Shown in pieces: positions 25,016 to 33,495 of a DNA stretch of 64,000 nt (positions are counted from its first letter, which is position 1; every line of letters starts with the position of its first letter). This stretch comes from SZAS-103 sp036496805 (lineage in GTDB: Bacteria > Pseudomonadota > Gammaproteobacteria > Xanthomonadales > Xanthomonadaceae). The position numbers and the translations under genes are program-made. Under the pieces are notes generated by a model. It did not search any database, was not told the DNA's origin, and was given only the letters and a program-made list of their open reading frames with translations. The stretch spans positions 381,101 through 445,100 of the forward strand of contig DASXKN010000026.1 in assembly GCA_036496805.1 (NCBI GenBank). The letters run 5' to 3'.

Positions 25016-25468
25016 ATGAAATACTGGCTGGTGAAGTCCGAACCCGACGAGTTCTCGATCGACGCCCTGCAGCGCGTCGGCGTCGAGCCCTGGAGCGGCG
25101 TGCGCAACTACCAGGCGCGCAACCACCTGCGAGGGATGAAGGCCGGGGACCAGGTACTGTTCTACCACTCCAGTTGCGAGGTGCCCGGGGTGGTCGGCGT
25201 GGCGAAGGTCGCCAAGGCTGCCTTCCCGGACCCGACCCAGTTCGATCCGCGCAGCGACTACCACGATCCGAAGAGCGATCCCGCCGAACCGCGCTGGTCG
25301 GCGGTCGACGTCGCCTTCGTGCGCAAACTCAAGCGCACGATCACGCTCGACGAACTGCGCGGGCGCGCCGACAAGCTCGGCGATTTCGCCCTGATCCAGC
25401 GGGGCAGCCGGCTTTCGGTCCTGCCGGTGACCGCCGCGCAGTGGAAAATCATCCTGGCGATGGAATGA
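25016..25468 (+). CDS. EVE domain protein
   Basis: The 150-aa protein begins with the family signature 'MKYWLVKSEPDEFSIDAL' and contains 'WSGVRNYQARNHLRGMKAGD', 'VLFYHSS' and 'GVAKV'. EVE domains have a PUA/YTH-like fold and are thought to read modified bases in RNA or DNA. This stand-alone housekeeping form is widespread in proteobacteria and its ligand is not established here. The start is the ATG at 25016. Its stop overlaps an ATG of the rpiA frame (ATGA at 25465-25468). Confidence 0.9.
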   Translation: MKYWLVKSEPDEFSIDALQRVGVEPWSGVRNYQARNHLRGMKAGDQVLFYHSSCEVPGVVGVAKVAKAAFPDPTQFDPRSDYHDPKSDPAEPRWSAVDVAFVRKLKRTITLDELRGRADKLGDFALIQRGSRLSVLPVTAAQWKIILAME

Positions 25469-25479
25469 ACGGAGATCCG

Positions 25480-26124
25480 GTGAGCAAGGACGAACAGAAA
25501 CGCCAGTCGGCCGAGGCCGCGCTGAAATTCGTCGAGGACGGCATGACCGTCGGCGTCGGCACCGGATCGACGGTCGCATTCTTCATCGACGGCCTGGCGC
25601 GGATGCGCGGGCGCATCGAAGGCGCGGTGTCGAGTTCCGAGCAGAGCACCCAGCGCCTGCGCGCGCACGGCATCCCGGTGTTCGACCTCAATGCGGTCGG
25701 ACCGCTGCCGCTGTACGTGGACGGCGCCGACGAATGCGACCCGCAGCGCCGGCTGATCAAGGGCGGCGGCGGCGCGCTCACGCGCGAGAAGGTCATCGCG
25801 CAGGCGAGCGGCAACTTCGTGTGCATCATCGACGCGGCCAAGCAGGTCGAGGTGCTCGGCGCCTTCCCGCTGCCGGTCGAGGTGATCCCGATGGCGCGCA
25901 GCGCGGTCGCGCGCGCGATCCAGCAATTGGGCGGCCGGCCGGTCTGGCGCGAGGGCGTGGTCACCGACAATGGCAACTGGATCCTGGATGTGCACGGCCT
26001 GCGCATCGTCGATCCGACCGCCACCGAGCGCGAGTACAACCAGATTCCCGGCGTGGTCACGGTCGGCCTGTTCGCGCTGCGGCCCGCGGACGTGGTGATC
26101 GTCGACGGCGTGCGCCGGAACTGA
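25480..26124 (+). CDS. rpiA: Ribose-5-phosphate isomerase A
   Basis: The 214-aa enzyme of the pentose phosphate pathway interconverts ribose-5-P and ribulose-5-P. Diagnostic segments are 'VGVGTGSTVAFFIDGL' (phosphate loop), 'LYVDGADECDPQRRLIKGGG' with the catalytic acids, and 'GALTREKVIAQAS'. I prefer the GTG at 25480 because GGAG lies five bases upstream and the resulting N-terminus ('SKDEQKRQSAEAAL') aligns with known RpiA. The ATG at 25465 overlapping the EVE stop would add five residues. It is coupled to the EVE gene and followed by queD. Confidence 0.92.
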   Translation: MSKDEQKRQSAEAALKFVEDGMTVGVGTGSTVAFFIDGLARMRGRIEGAVSSSEQSTQRLRAHGIPVFDLNAVGPLPLYVDGADECDPQRRLIKGGGGALTREKVIAQASGNFVCIIDAAKQVEVLGAFPLPVEVIPMARSAVARAIQQLGGRPVWREGVVTDNGNWILDVHGLRIVDPTATEREYNQIPGVVTVGLFALRPADVVIVDGVRRN

Positions 26125-26132
26125 GCCATCCG

Positions 26133-26486
26133 ATGGATATCTTCAAGGTCTTCCGCATCGAAGCCGCGCACCGACTGCCGAACGTGCCCGAGGGGCACAA
26201 GTGCGCGCGCCTGCACGGGCATTCGTTCGCGGTGGAATTGCACGTGGCTGGCGAGCCGGATGCGCACAGCGGCTGGGTCATGGATTTCGCCGACATCAAG
26301 CGGGCCTTCGCGCCCCTTTACGAACGGCTCGACCATCACTACCTCAACGAGATCGAGGGGCTGGAAAACCCGACCAGCGAACGGCTGGCGATCTGGATCT
26401 GGGAGCGCCTCAAGCCCACCCTGCCCCAGCTTTCCGAGATCGTCGTGCATGAAACCTGCACGTCCGGTTGCCGTTATCGGGGTTGA
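26133..26486 (+). CDS. queD: 6-carboxytetrahydropterin synthase
   Basis: The 117-aa QueD/PTPS-family enzyme converts dihydroneopterin triphosphate to 6-carboxy-tetrahydropterin in the queuosine pathway. Zinc is held by H13, H28 and H30 ('AAHRLPNV', 'CARLHGHSF'), and C24 is the catalytic Cys. 'DFADIKRAF' and 'LDHHYLNEI' supply the catalytic Asp/His region, and 'VVHETCTSGCRY' holds the substrate Glu. Length is normal. The gene starts 8 bases after rpiA and probably ends the operon; no T-rich terminator is visible. Confidence 0.93.
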   Translation: MDIFKVFRIEAAHRLPNVPEGHKCARLHGHSFAVELHVAGEPDAHSGWVMDFADIKRAFAPLYERLDHHYLNEIEGLENPTSERLAIWIWERLKPTLPQLSEIVVHETCTSGCRYRG

Positions 26487-26670
26487 CGCAACGCGTCACG
26501 GCGGCGTGGCATCGCCCGGCATCACCGGATTCCGGACTCTGAGGGCTGCTCCCCATATTCGGACCGGCCGCCAGAGCGGTGAACCATCCTATTGATAAGC
26601 CTTGCTTTACACGATGCCACCCGGCCTGCCTACCCGGAAAACTGAATCTTCGATAAATGTCATGTCTTTG

Positions 26671-26704
26671 TTGTTGCAATGCAACAAATTGGCATGTATG
26701 CTGC
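26671..26704 (+). promoter_or_regulatory. Phasin control region: palindromic operator over overlapping promoter elements
   Basis: TTGTTGCA-A-TGCAACAA (26671-26687) is a perfect 8+8 palindrome. It overlaps a -35-like TTGCAA (26674-26679), which sits 17 bases from TATGCT (26697-26702), so a bound protein would block this promoter. Overlapping it, TGGCATG-N4-CTGC (26690-26704) keeps the invariant GG and GC of a sigma-54 promoter. TGC/GCA palindromes are typical operators of PhaR-type repressors of phasin genes (family knowledge). No regulator gene is present in the window. Confidence 0.55.
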
Positions 26705-26749
26705 ACCGCACAACCTGGCACTTCCGCCAGGCTTCCCACGGAGTCCGCC

Positions 26750-27154
26750 ATGTATCAGCAGATCAATGAGCAGTTCACCGCCGCGTCGCGCCAGTTCGCT
26801 GACACCGCGGCCCAGGTCAACCGTCTGGCCCTCGAGAATGCCGAGAAGGCGTTCGGCCTGCAGTTGTCCGTCATCGAAGAGAATGTCAACGCCACGTTTG
26901 CCTTCTGGGGCGAGCTGGCCCAGGTCCGCGACCTCGACGGCATGAAGGCCGTGTTCCCGAAGGGCGTGCAGGTTGCCCGCGAGACCCTCGAGCGCACCAT
27001 CAACGCCGGCCAGGAAGTCTACGGCCGCACGATCAAGACCAACGAGGCCATTGGCCAGATCGCCAAGACCCAGATCGAAGCCGCGACCGAGGCTGCCACC
27101 GAGCAGGCCAAGACGGTCGCCGAGAAGGTCGTCAAGACCGCTTCGAAGAAGTAA
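26750..27154 (+). CDS. Phasin family protein
   Basis: The 134-aa amphipathic, all-helical protein begins 'MYQQINEQFTAASRQFADTA'. It has the phasin core ('LALENAEKAFGLQLSVIEEN', 'FWGELAQVRDLDG', 'ARETLERTINAGQEVYGRTI') and an Ala/Thr/Lys-rich tail. Phasins coat polyhydroxyalkanoate granules. No PHA synthase gene lies in this window, so the partner must be elsewhere, or the protein has another surface-coating role. GGAG precedes the ATG by about 6 bases. An intrinsic terminator follows, and an operator/promoter region precedes it, so it is a monocistronic unit. Confidence 0.85.
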   Translation: MYQQINEQFTAASRQFADTAAQVNRLALENAEKAFGLQLSVIEENVNATFAFWGELAQVRDLDGMKAVFPKGVQVARETLERTINAGQEVYGRTIKTNEAIGQIAKTQIEAATEAATEQAKTVAEKVVKTASKK

Positions 27155-27217
27155 TCCAACTCTCTCTCCAGAGTGGAAGGCGCGCGTCGGGTACCCCACC
27201 GACGCGACGCCGATTTC

Positions 27218-27243
27218 AAGCCGGCCTCGTGCCGGCTTTTTTA
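27218..27243 (+). terminator. Intrinsic terminator after the phasin gene
   Basis: AAGCCGGC (27218-27225) and GCCGGCTT (27231-27238) form an 8-bp stem with loop CTCGT, followed by a run of T residues. It is the clearest rho-independent terminator in the window and also separates the phasin unit from the convergent RND operon. Confidence 0.88.
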
Positions 27244-27278
27244 TTGACCGCAGAAACCCGGCGGGACCGCGCAAGGGA

Positions 27279-30200
27279 TCAGGCGTGCGCGGCCCGGTCG
27301 TCCAGCCCTTCCTCGACGTTCCGGGCCTTCTCGGCATGGTGGTCGGCGGCCAGCAGCATGTAGAACGCCGGCACCACGAACAGGGTGAACAGGGTGCCGA
27401 TCGACAGTCCGGTCGAGATCACCAGGCCCATCGAGAACCGGCCGGCCGCGCCCGCGCCCGAGGCGATCACCAGCGGGATCACCCCCAGCACCATCGCCGC
27501 CGTGGTCATCAGGATCGGCCGCAGGCGCACACCCGCCGCGTGCTCGATCGCCTCGCGCTTGGACAGGCCCCCGCGTTGCGACTCGTTGGCGAACTGGACG
27601 ATCAGGATGCCGTGCTTGGAGATCAGGCCCATCAGCGTCACCAGTCCGACCTGCGTGTAGATGTTCAGGCTCGCAAGCAGGTTGACGAAGATCAGCGAGC
27701 CGAACAGCGCCATCGGCACCGACACCAGGATCACGATCGGGTCGCGCAGGCTGTTGAACTGCGCCGCCAGCGCAAGGAACACGATGATCGTCGCGAACAG
27801 CAGGGTGGTGGCGAAGCCGCCGGACTCCTGCACGAACTGCCGCGACTGGCCGCCGTAGTCGAGCTGGTATCCGCTCGGCGCGACCTCGGCCAGCGCATCC
27901 TTGAAGAACTTGAGCGCCTCGCCCTGCGACATGTTGCCGCCGCCGGAAATCGTCGCCGAATTGAGCTGCTGGAAGCGGTTGATCGACTGCGGCACGATCT
28001 CGTTCTTCAGGCTCGCCACCGTCGACGCCGGGATCACCGCGCCGCCCGGCGTGCGCACGTAGTAGTCCAGCACCTGCGCCGGATTCAGGCGGTCGGCCTG
28101 CAACACCTGCGGGATCACCTTGTACGAGCGCCCCGCGATCGAGAAGTAGTTCACGTAGCCGCCGCCGAGCGCCGCGCTGAGCGAGCCGCCGACATCCTGC
28201 TGGGTCAGGCCCAGCGAGGTGATCAGGTCGCGGTCGACGACCACGGTCGCCTGCGGCTTGTCGATTTTCAGGTCGGAATCGACGAACCAGAACTTGCCGC
28301 TGTCCTGGGCCTTGCGCAGCACCGCGCCGGCGACCTCGTTGAGGTTCTGGAACGGCTCGGTGGTCTTGATCACGACCTGGAACGGCGCACCCTGGGCGCC
28401 GGGCAGCGGCGGAAGCGAGAACACGAAGATCTGGCCGCCGGCGATCCGGCTCCACATGCCCTGCAACACCTGCTGCAGTTCGTGCGCATTCCTCTTGCGC
28501 TCGTCCCAGGGCTTGAACAGCATGCCGCCGAAGCCCTGCCCCGGGGTGATGATCTGGAATAGCTGGTCGTACTCGGGCAGGGTCTTGCCGACCGCGAACA
28601 TCTGCTGCGAATAGTTGATCATCTGCTGCGCCGTGGCGTTCGGCGAGGCCTTGAGCTGGTAGAAGACGAAGCCCTGGTCCTCCTCGGGCGCCAGCTCGCT
28701 CTGCGATGTCATGCCCAGCAGCACGGTCGCGCCGAACAGCAGCACGCCCATCACCACCACCACGCTCCACGTCGCCAGCGTGCTGTGCAGCATGCGCTGG
28801 TAGCCGTGGCGCACGCGCTCGAACACGCGGTCGATGAGCAGCACGAAGCGATTGCCTTCCTGCTCGCTGCGGAAGAAGCGCGCGCACATCATCGGGCTCA
28901 GGGTCAGCGCGACGACCGCCGAGACCGTCACCGCGCCGGCAAGCGTGAAAGCGAACTCGGTGAACAGCGCGCCGGTCAGGCCTTTCTGGAAACCGATCGG
29001 CACGTACACCGCCACCAGCACCGCGGTCATCGCCAGGATCGGTCCGCCCAGTTCGCGCGCGGCGAGCAGCGCGGCCTGCAGCGGCGTCTTGCCCTCCTCC
29101 TTCATGTGCCGGTCGACGTTCTCGACGACGATGATCGCGTCGTCCACGACCAGGCCGATCGCCAGCACCAGCGCGAGCAGGGTGAGCAGGTTCATCGAGT
29201 ACCCGAGCATCAGCATCACTGCGAACGTGCCGACCAGGGACAGCGGCATCGCGATCACCGGGATGATCACGGCGCGCAGCGAACCCAGGAACAGGAAGAT
29301 CACGATCGTGACGATGATCAGGGCCTCGACCAGGGTCTTGATGACCTCGTGGATCGAGGCGGTGATGAACTTGGTGCCGTCCCAGACGATCTCGCCCTGC
29401 AGTCCGTTCGGCAGGTGCGCCTGGATCTCGGGCATGGCGTCGCGCACGCGCTGGGCGACGTCGAGCACGTTGGCGTCGGGCGCGACCTTGATGCCGATGA
29501 ACACCGCGAGCTTGCCGCTGAAGGAGACGTTGGAGTCGTAGTCCTCGGCGCCCAGCACGACGTTGGCGACGTCCTGGAGGCGGACGATCGCCCCGTCCTT
29601 CTGCCGGATCGCGAGCTGCTTGAATTCCTCCACCGAATGCAGGTCGGTGCCGGCCGTGAGGTCGACGCTGACCATCTGGCCCTTGGCCGTCCCGACCGCG
29701 GCGAGGAAGTTGTTGGCGGTCAGCGCCTGATAGACGTCGGTCGCGGTGACCCCGTGCGCGGCCATCCGCGCCGGATCCAGCCACGCGCGCAGCGCGAACT
29801 GGCGCCCGCCGAGGATTTCCGCGGTCTGCACGCCCTCGGTCGCGTCGAGCTTGGGCTTGACGATGCGTGCCAGGTAGTCGGTGATGCTGTTGGCCGGCAG
29901 CGTGTCGCTGCGGAAGCCCATGTACATCGCGTCGATCGTCTCGCCGACCTGCACGCTGATGACCGGCTGCTGCGCCTGCGGCGGCAGCTGGTTGCGCACC
30001 GAGCTGACCTTGGTCTGGATCTCGGTCAGCGCGCGGTTCGCGTCGTAGTTCATCCGCAGGGTCGCGGTGATCGTCGAGACGCCGCTGACGCTGCTCGAGG
30101 AGATGTAGTCGATGCCCTGCGCCTGCGCCACCGCCTGTTCCAGCGGCTGGGTGATGAAGCCGGCGACGGTCTGCGCGTCGGCGCCGTAGTAGGCGGTGGA

Positions 30201-30341
30201 CACCGTGACCACCGCGTTCTCGGTCTTCGGGTACTGGCGCACGGACAGGTCGCCCAGCGCGCGCAGGCCGAGCACCAGGATCAGCGCGCTGACCACGATG
30301 GCGAGGACCGGCTTGTTGATGAAGGCGTCGGTGAAGTTCAT
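27279..30341 (-). CDS. RND multidrug efflux permease (HAE1/AcrB family)
   Basis: The 1020-aa inner-membrane pump protomer has two halves of six helices each around large periplasmic loops. It begins 'MNFTDAFINKPVLAIVVSAL'. The proton-relay Asp pair lies near residue 400 in 'AIGLVVDDAIIVVENVDRHM'. 'GATVLLGMTSQSELAPEEDQ' opens the second half, and 'GLVTLMGLISKHGILIVQFA' and 'AMVLGVIPLVIASGAGA' are typical late helices. Length and motifs fit a complete permease. The adaptor gene lies upstream on the same strand, separated by a 254-base structured gap. No outer-membrane channel gene is present, so a TolC-like protein from elsewhere is needed. Substrates are unknown. Confidence 0.93.
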   Translation of the reverse strand: MNFTDAFINKPVLAIVVSALILVLGLRALGDLSVRQYPKTENAVVTVSTAYYGADAQTVAGFITQPLEQAVAQAQGIDYISSSSVSGVSTITATLRMNYDANRALTEIQTKVSSVRNQLPPQAQQPVISVQVGETIDAMYMGFRSDTLPANSITDYLARIVKPKLDATEGVQTAEILGGRQFALRAWLDPARMAAHGVTATDVYQALTANNFLAAVGTAKGQMVSVDLTAGTDLHSVEEFKQLAIRQKDGAIVRLQDVANVVLGAEDYDSNVSFSGKLAVFIGIKVAPDANVLDVAQRVRDAMPEIQAHLPNGLQGEIVWDGTKFITASIHEVIKTLVEALIIVTIVIFLFLGSLRAVIIPVIAMPLSLVGTFAVMLMLGYSMNLLTLLALVLAIGLVVDDAIIVVENVDRHMKEEGKTPLQAALLAARELGGPILAMTAVLVAVYVPIGFQKGLTGALFTEFAFTLAGAVTVSAVVALTLSPMMCARFFRSEQEGNRFVLLIDRVFERVRHGYQRMLHSTLATWSVVVVMGVLLFGATVLLGMTSQSELAPEEDQGFVFYQLKASPNATAQQMINYSQQMFAVGKTLPEYDQLFQIITPGQGFGGMLFKPWDERKRNAHELQQVLQGMWSRIAGGQIFVFSLPPLPGAQGAPFQVVIKTTEPFQNLNEVAGAVLRKAQDSGKFWFVDSDLKIDKPQATVVVDRDLITSLGLTQQDVGGSLSAALGGGYVNYFSIAGRSYKVIPQVLQADRLNPAQVLDYYVRTPGGAVIPASTVASLKNEIVPQSINRFQQLNSATISGGGNMSQGEALKFFKDALAEVAPSGYQLDYGGQSRQFVQESGGFATTLLFATIIVFLALAAQFNSLRDPIVILVSVPMALFGSLIFVNLLASLNIYTQVGLVTLMGLISKHGILIVQFANESQRGGLSKREAIEHAAGVRLRPILMTTAAMVLGVIPLVIASGAGAAGRFSMGLVISTGLSIGTLFTLFVVPAFYMLLAADHHAEKARNVEEGLDDRAAHA

Positions 30342-30387
30342 GGCCGAGCCCTCCCGAGCCTGGATTCCGTAGTTGAACGCGCTCGAG

Positions 30388-30485
30388 CGTGCGGCTGCGA
30401 AGTCGGCTGGCTAGGCGCGACGACGCGGCGGGTCCGCCACCCGCAAGGAGGAGCAACAACGCCAGACGGCTTCGCAGCCGTGCGA
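30388..30485. repeat. Large imperfect palindrome between RND adaptor and permease genes
   Basis: Outer arms CGGCTGCGAAG (30392-30402) and CTTCGCAGCCG (30470-30480) are perfect inverted repeats. Near the centre, GCGGGT and ACCCGC pair around CCGCC. Just outside, GTCTCAC and GTGAGAC flank CCTGCGA (about 30509-30529). The transcribed strand could fold into a long hairpin inside the operon mRNA. It looks like a degenerate palindromic mobile repeat. Confidence 0.7.
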
Positions 30486-30595
30486 TCGGGTGCGTAGCGA
30501 GTCTCACCCTGCGAGTGAGACGTCCGAAGTCGTAAGCAGCCAATCGGTTCAAACATGTGTCGAAACCCTTTAGCGGTCAACTGCGGAATCCAGGC

Positions 30596-31870
30596 TCAGT
30601 GTTCCTGCGGCATGGGGTTGGACGCGTCCGCCGGCTGCACGCTGTTGTCGACCGTGATCGGCGCGCCGTTCTTGAGCTTGATCTGGCCGCTGGTCACCAC
30701 TTCGGTACCTTCGTCCAGGCCCTTGACGATCGCCACCTGGTCGCCGCGCGTCCCGCCCGTGGTCACGAACGTCTGCTGGACCACCAGCGCGTCCGGCGAC
30801 AACTTCGGGCCGCTGTCAGCGGCCTTGCTCGCCTCGCCGGCCGGGCTGGCGCCGGCGTTCTTCGCCGCCTGCGCCGCCTGCTCGCGGTCCATGTCGGCCT
30901 TCTTCTTCACCACGAAGACGGTTTCGCCGTACGGGTTGTAGACAACCGAGGTCTGCGGCAGGGTCAGGTAGCGCTGCTTTCCGCCGACGTCGACGCTGAC
31001 GTTCGCGAACATGCCCGGAGCGAGCACCCGGCCCGGGTTGGGCACCTTCGCCTCGATCTGCACGCTGCGCGTGTCGGCATTCACCTTCGGACTGATCGCG
31101 CTCAGGCTGCCCTCGAAGGTCTTGCCCGGGAACGCGTCGAGCGTCACCACGACGCGCTGGCCGGCCTTCAGGTCGCCCATGTCCTTCTGCGGCAGGTTGA
31201 AGTCGACGAACATCGGATCGAGCTGCTGCACGGTCACCACCGTCGTGCCGGAATTCAGGTAGGTGCCCGGATTGATGGTGACGATGCCGACGCGCCCGGC
31301 GAACGGCGCGCGCAACTGCTTCTTCCCCACGATGACCTGCTGCGCCGCCACCGCGGCCTGCTTGATGCGCAGGTCGGCCTGCTTCTGGTCGAGGTCGGCC
31401 CTGGCGACCGCGGCCACGGCGGCCTCCTTCTGCCAGCGCTGGAAGGTCACGTCCGCGAGGTTGGCGTCGGCCTGGAGCTGGTGCAGCGTCGCGACGTCCT
31501 CGGCATCGCGCAGCTGCACGAGCACGTCGCCCTCCCTGACCTCGTCGCCCGAATGCACATTGACGACGGTGACCAGGCCGGCCACGTCGAATGCGAGGTC
31601 CGCCCCGCGCGCCGCGCGCAGGCTGCCGACCGCGCGCAGGTCCGGCTGCCAGTCCGCGTAGGCCGCCTTGGCCGTGCTGACCACCGCGGGCGGCGGCGGC
31701 TTCATGCCGGCCATCATCTTCATGACCATCATGACCTTGATGCCGGCGATCGCAGCGATCAGCACGATCACGCCGACAATCATGAGGATCATCCGCTTGG
31801 CGGTACTGGGCTTCCTTGCCTGGCCCGGCGACTGCGCGGACGGCGTTTCGATGCCTTGCTGCCTGGACAT
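30596..31870 (-). CDS. RND efflux periplasmic adaptor (MFP family)
   Basis: This 424-aa adaptor links the RND permease to an outer-membrane channel. One N-terminal helix (about 27-45) is followed by a Met-rich 'KVMMVMKMMAGMKPPPP' linker, then the lipoyl half-motif 'AGLVTVVNVHSGDEVREGDV', a helical hairpin of coiled-coil type and the second half-motif 'LRAPFAGRVGIVTINPGTYL'. Beta-barrel and membrane-proximal domains follow. Near the C-terminus, a roughly 45-residue Lys/Ala-rich segment ('KKKADMDREQAAQAAKNAG') interrupts the membrane-proximal domain, which is longer than usual. It is the first gene of the pump operon; no TetR-type repressor is adjacent. Confidence 0.9.
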   Translation of the reverse strand: MSRQQGIETPSAQSPGQARKPSTAKRMILMIVGVIVLIAAIAGIKVMMVMKMMAGMKPPPPAVVSTAKAAYADWQPDLRAVGSLRAARGADLAFDVAGLVTVVNVHSGDEVREGDVLVQLRDAEDVATLHQLQADANLADVTFQRWQKEAAVAAVARADLDQKQADLRIKQAAVAAQQVIVGKKQLRAPFAGRVGIVTINPGTYLNSGTTVVTVQQLDPMFVDFNLPQKDMGDLKAGQRVVVTLDAFPGKTFEGSLSAISPKVNADTRSVQIEAKVPNPGRVLAPGMFANVSVDVGGKQRYLTLPQTSVVYNPYGETVFVVKKKADMDREQAAQAAKNAGASPAGEASKAADSGPKLSPDALVVQQTFVTTGGTRGDQVAIVKGLDEGTEVVTSGQIKLKNGAPITVDNSVQPADASNPMPQEH

Positions 31871-31989
31871 GTGGCTCGTACTCCCTGAGCGAAGTCGAAG
31901 GACGGCGACCGTGGATCATCGGCAATGCCGGATGATGCGACTGGAGGATATTGCTGTACCGGCAAGTTTAGCTTACGTAGTCCGCTTGG

Positions 31990-32694
31990 CTACCCCTGCC
32001 GGAAGTCAGCAACCCGCGCGGCCGCGCCCGACAACGTGGAATGCACCGTTGCATCCGTCGTGCCGATGCCGTGCGGCACCACGCCCAGGCACGGCGCCGC
32101 GATCGCGCGCTCGAGGATTGAAATAGTTTCATTCACGTGGCGCAGCAGCGGGTCGATCGCGTTGCCGATCCATCCGGCCAGGTCCAGCCCGTCGGCGGCG
32201 ATCGCGCGCGCGCTCAGCCGCGCGTGGTTGATGCAGCCCAGGCGCAGGCCGACCACCAGCAGCACAGGCAACCCGAAGTCGCGCGCGAGGTCGGCCTGGT
32301 CGATCTGCGGCGTGATCGGCGAAGCCCAGCCGCCGACGCCTTCGACCAGGACGAAGTCGGCCTGCGCGCGCAGCGCGTCGAACGCCACCCGCAGGCGCTC
32401 GCGCTCGATCGTCACGCCGACTTCGGCGGCCGCGATTTCCGGTGCGGTCGGATCGGGCAGCGCATAGGGATTGACCAGTGCGTAGTCGGGCTGCGGATCG
32501 CTGGCCGCCAGCAGATGCAAGGCATCGTCGTTGCGCCAGCCGTCAGCCGAGCGCTCGCAGCCGCTCGCCACCGGCTTCATCCCGACCGCGCGCAGCCCGC
32601 GCGCGCGCAACGCGCGCAGCAGGCTGCACGAGACCGTCGTCTTGCCGATGCCGGTGTCGGTGCCGGTGACGAAGACGCCGCGCGCGAGGTTCAT
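31990..32694 (-). CDS. bioD: Dethiobiotin synthetase
   Basis: The 234-aa cytosolic ATP-dependent carboxylase closes the ureido ring of dethiobiotin in biotin synthesis. The P-loop 'FVTGTDTGIGKTTVS' near the N-terminus, 'GMKPVASGCE', 'NPYALPDPTAPEIAA' and 'LVEGVGGWASPI' are all BioD signatures. Length fits. The start is the ATG at 32694, overlapping by four bases the stop of the upstream TMEM175-like gene (ATGA), so the two are translationally coupled. No other bio gene is nearby, meaning the biotin pathway is dispersed in this genome. Confidence 0.94.
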   Translation of the reverse strand: MNLARGVFVTGTDTGIGKTTVSCSLLRALRARGLRAVGMKPVASGCERSADGWRNDDALHLLAASDPQPDYALVNPYALPDPTAPEIAAAEVGVTIERERLRVAFDALRAQADFVLVEGVGGWASPITPQIDQADLARDFGLPVLLVVGLRLGCINHARLSARAIAADGLDLAGWIGNAIDPLLRHVNETISILERAIAAPCLGVVPHGIGTTDATVHSTLSGAAARVADFRQG

Positions 32695-33398
32695 GCTGGC
32701 GTCTCCACCGCCTCGAGCCGATGCTGGTAACGCCGCGACAACGGGCCGAGCAATGCCGTTCCCCAGTAGAGGAATCCGGGCAGCCCGAGCTTCCACCCCC
32801 AGGCATTCGATCCGACCCGCAACACCAGCACGGCCGCGAGCACCGAAACGATCGCGACCGTGCCCAGCATCGCCCACCTGAACTGGTCCATGCGCGCCGC
32901 GATGCGTTCCTCGCGCGACAACCCCAGCGCGTCGCGGCAGGTCCAGGCGTGCCGGAACAGCATCCACATCAGCGCGCACAGCGCACCAAAGGCGACGCCG
33001 TAGGTGATGAACATCGCCGACACGTCGCGCCAGGTGTCGATGGTGAAAGTCGCCGGCAGCCAGTGATGGGTGACCAGGTCGAACAGCGAGGAGAACACCA
33101 TGCGCAGCGGATACACGAAGATCAGCACGAGGAACACCAGCACCATGCTCAGCCGCCGCGTGGCCGCATCGTCCAGGCCGTAGCGCCGGCTCCAGTCCGC
33201 GTGCGCGGTCCAGAACACCAGGATCAGCCAGAAGCTGGCGGCGAACGTCGGCACGCTCTTGAGCGCCAGGATCAGGTCGTCGACGCTGTGCGGCAGGTGG
33301 TCGCCGGAAATCACCAGCAAGGTCACTGCGAACGCGAAGGCGGCATCGACGAAGGCTTCCAGCCGCGTGGTCTTGTCGCCGCGCTCGGGCTTCACCAT
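32691..33398 (-). CDS. TMEM175-like (DUF1211) potassium channel family protein
   Basis: The 235-aa membrane protein has about six helices. The first, 'RLEAFVDAAFAFAVTLLVIS', corresponds to the R-x(3)-F-S-D motif of bacterial TMEM175 channels, with Val in place of Ser. In that family four subunits form a leaky K+ pore. I start at the ATG at 33398 ('MVKPERGDKTTRLEAF'); a GTG at 33434 would add 12 residues. It overlaps bioD by four bases. The coupling to biotin synthesis has no obvious logic. It diverges from the GAF-type reductase gene. Confidence 0.8.
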   Translation of the reverse strand: MVKPERGDKTTRLEAFVDAAFAFAVTLLVISGDHLPHSVDDLILALKSVPTFAASFWLILVFWTAHADWSRRYGLDDAATRRLSMVLVFLVLIFVYPLRMVFSSLFDLVTHHWLPATFTIDTWRDVSAMFITYGVAFGALCALMWMLFRHAWTCRDALGLSREERIAARMDQFRWAMLGTVAIVSVLAAVLVLRVGSNAWGWKLGLPGFLYWGTALLGPLSRRYQHRLEAVETPA

Positions 33399-33495
33399 CG
33401 ACAGGATCGGTTTTTCCGCGCTGGTCTCGCCCACTCGCCGTGTTCCCGCATGCCGGAAGGATCGCACTGCTAGAATGCGGCGAACGGGAGAGGCC

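Noticed and set aside
28785..30497. Plus-strand open frame (570 codons) opposite the RND permease
   Set aside because: Shadow frame of a complete permease gene; the peptide has no membrane or enzyme features.
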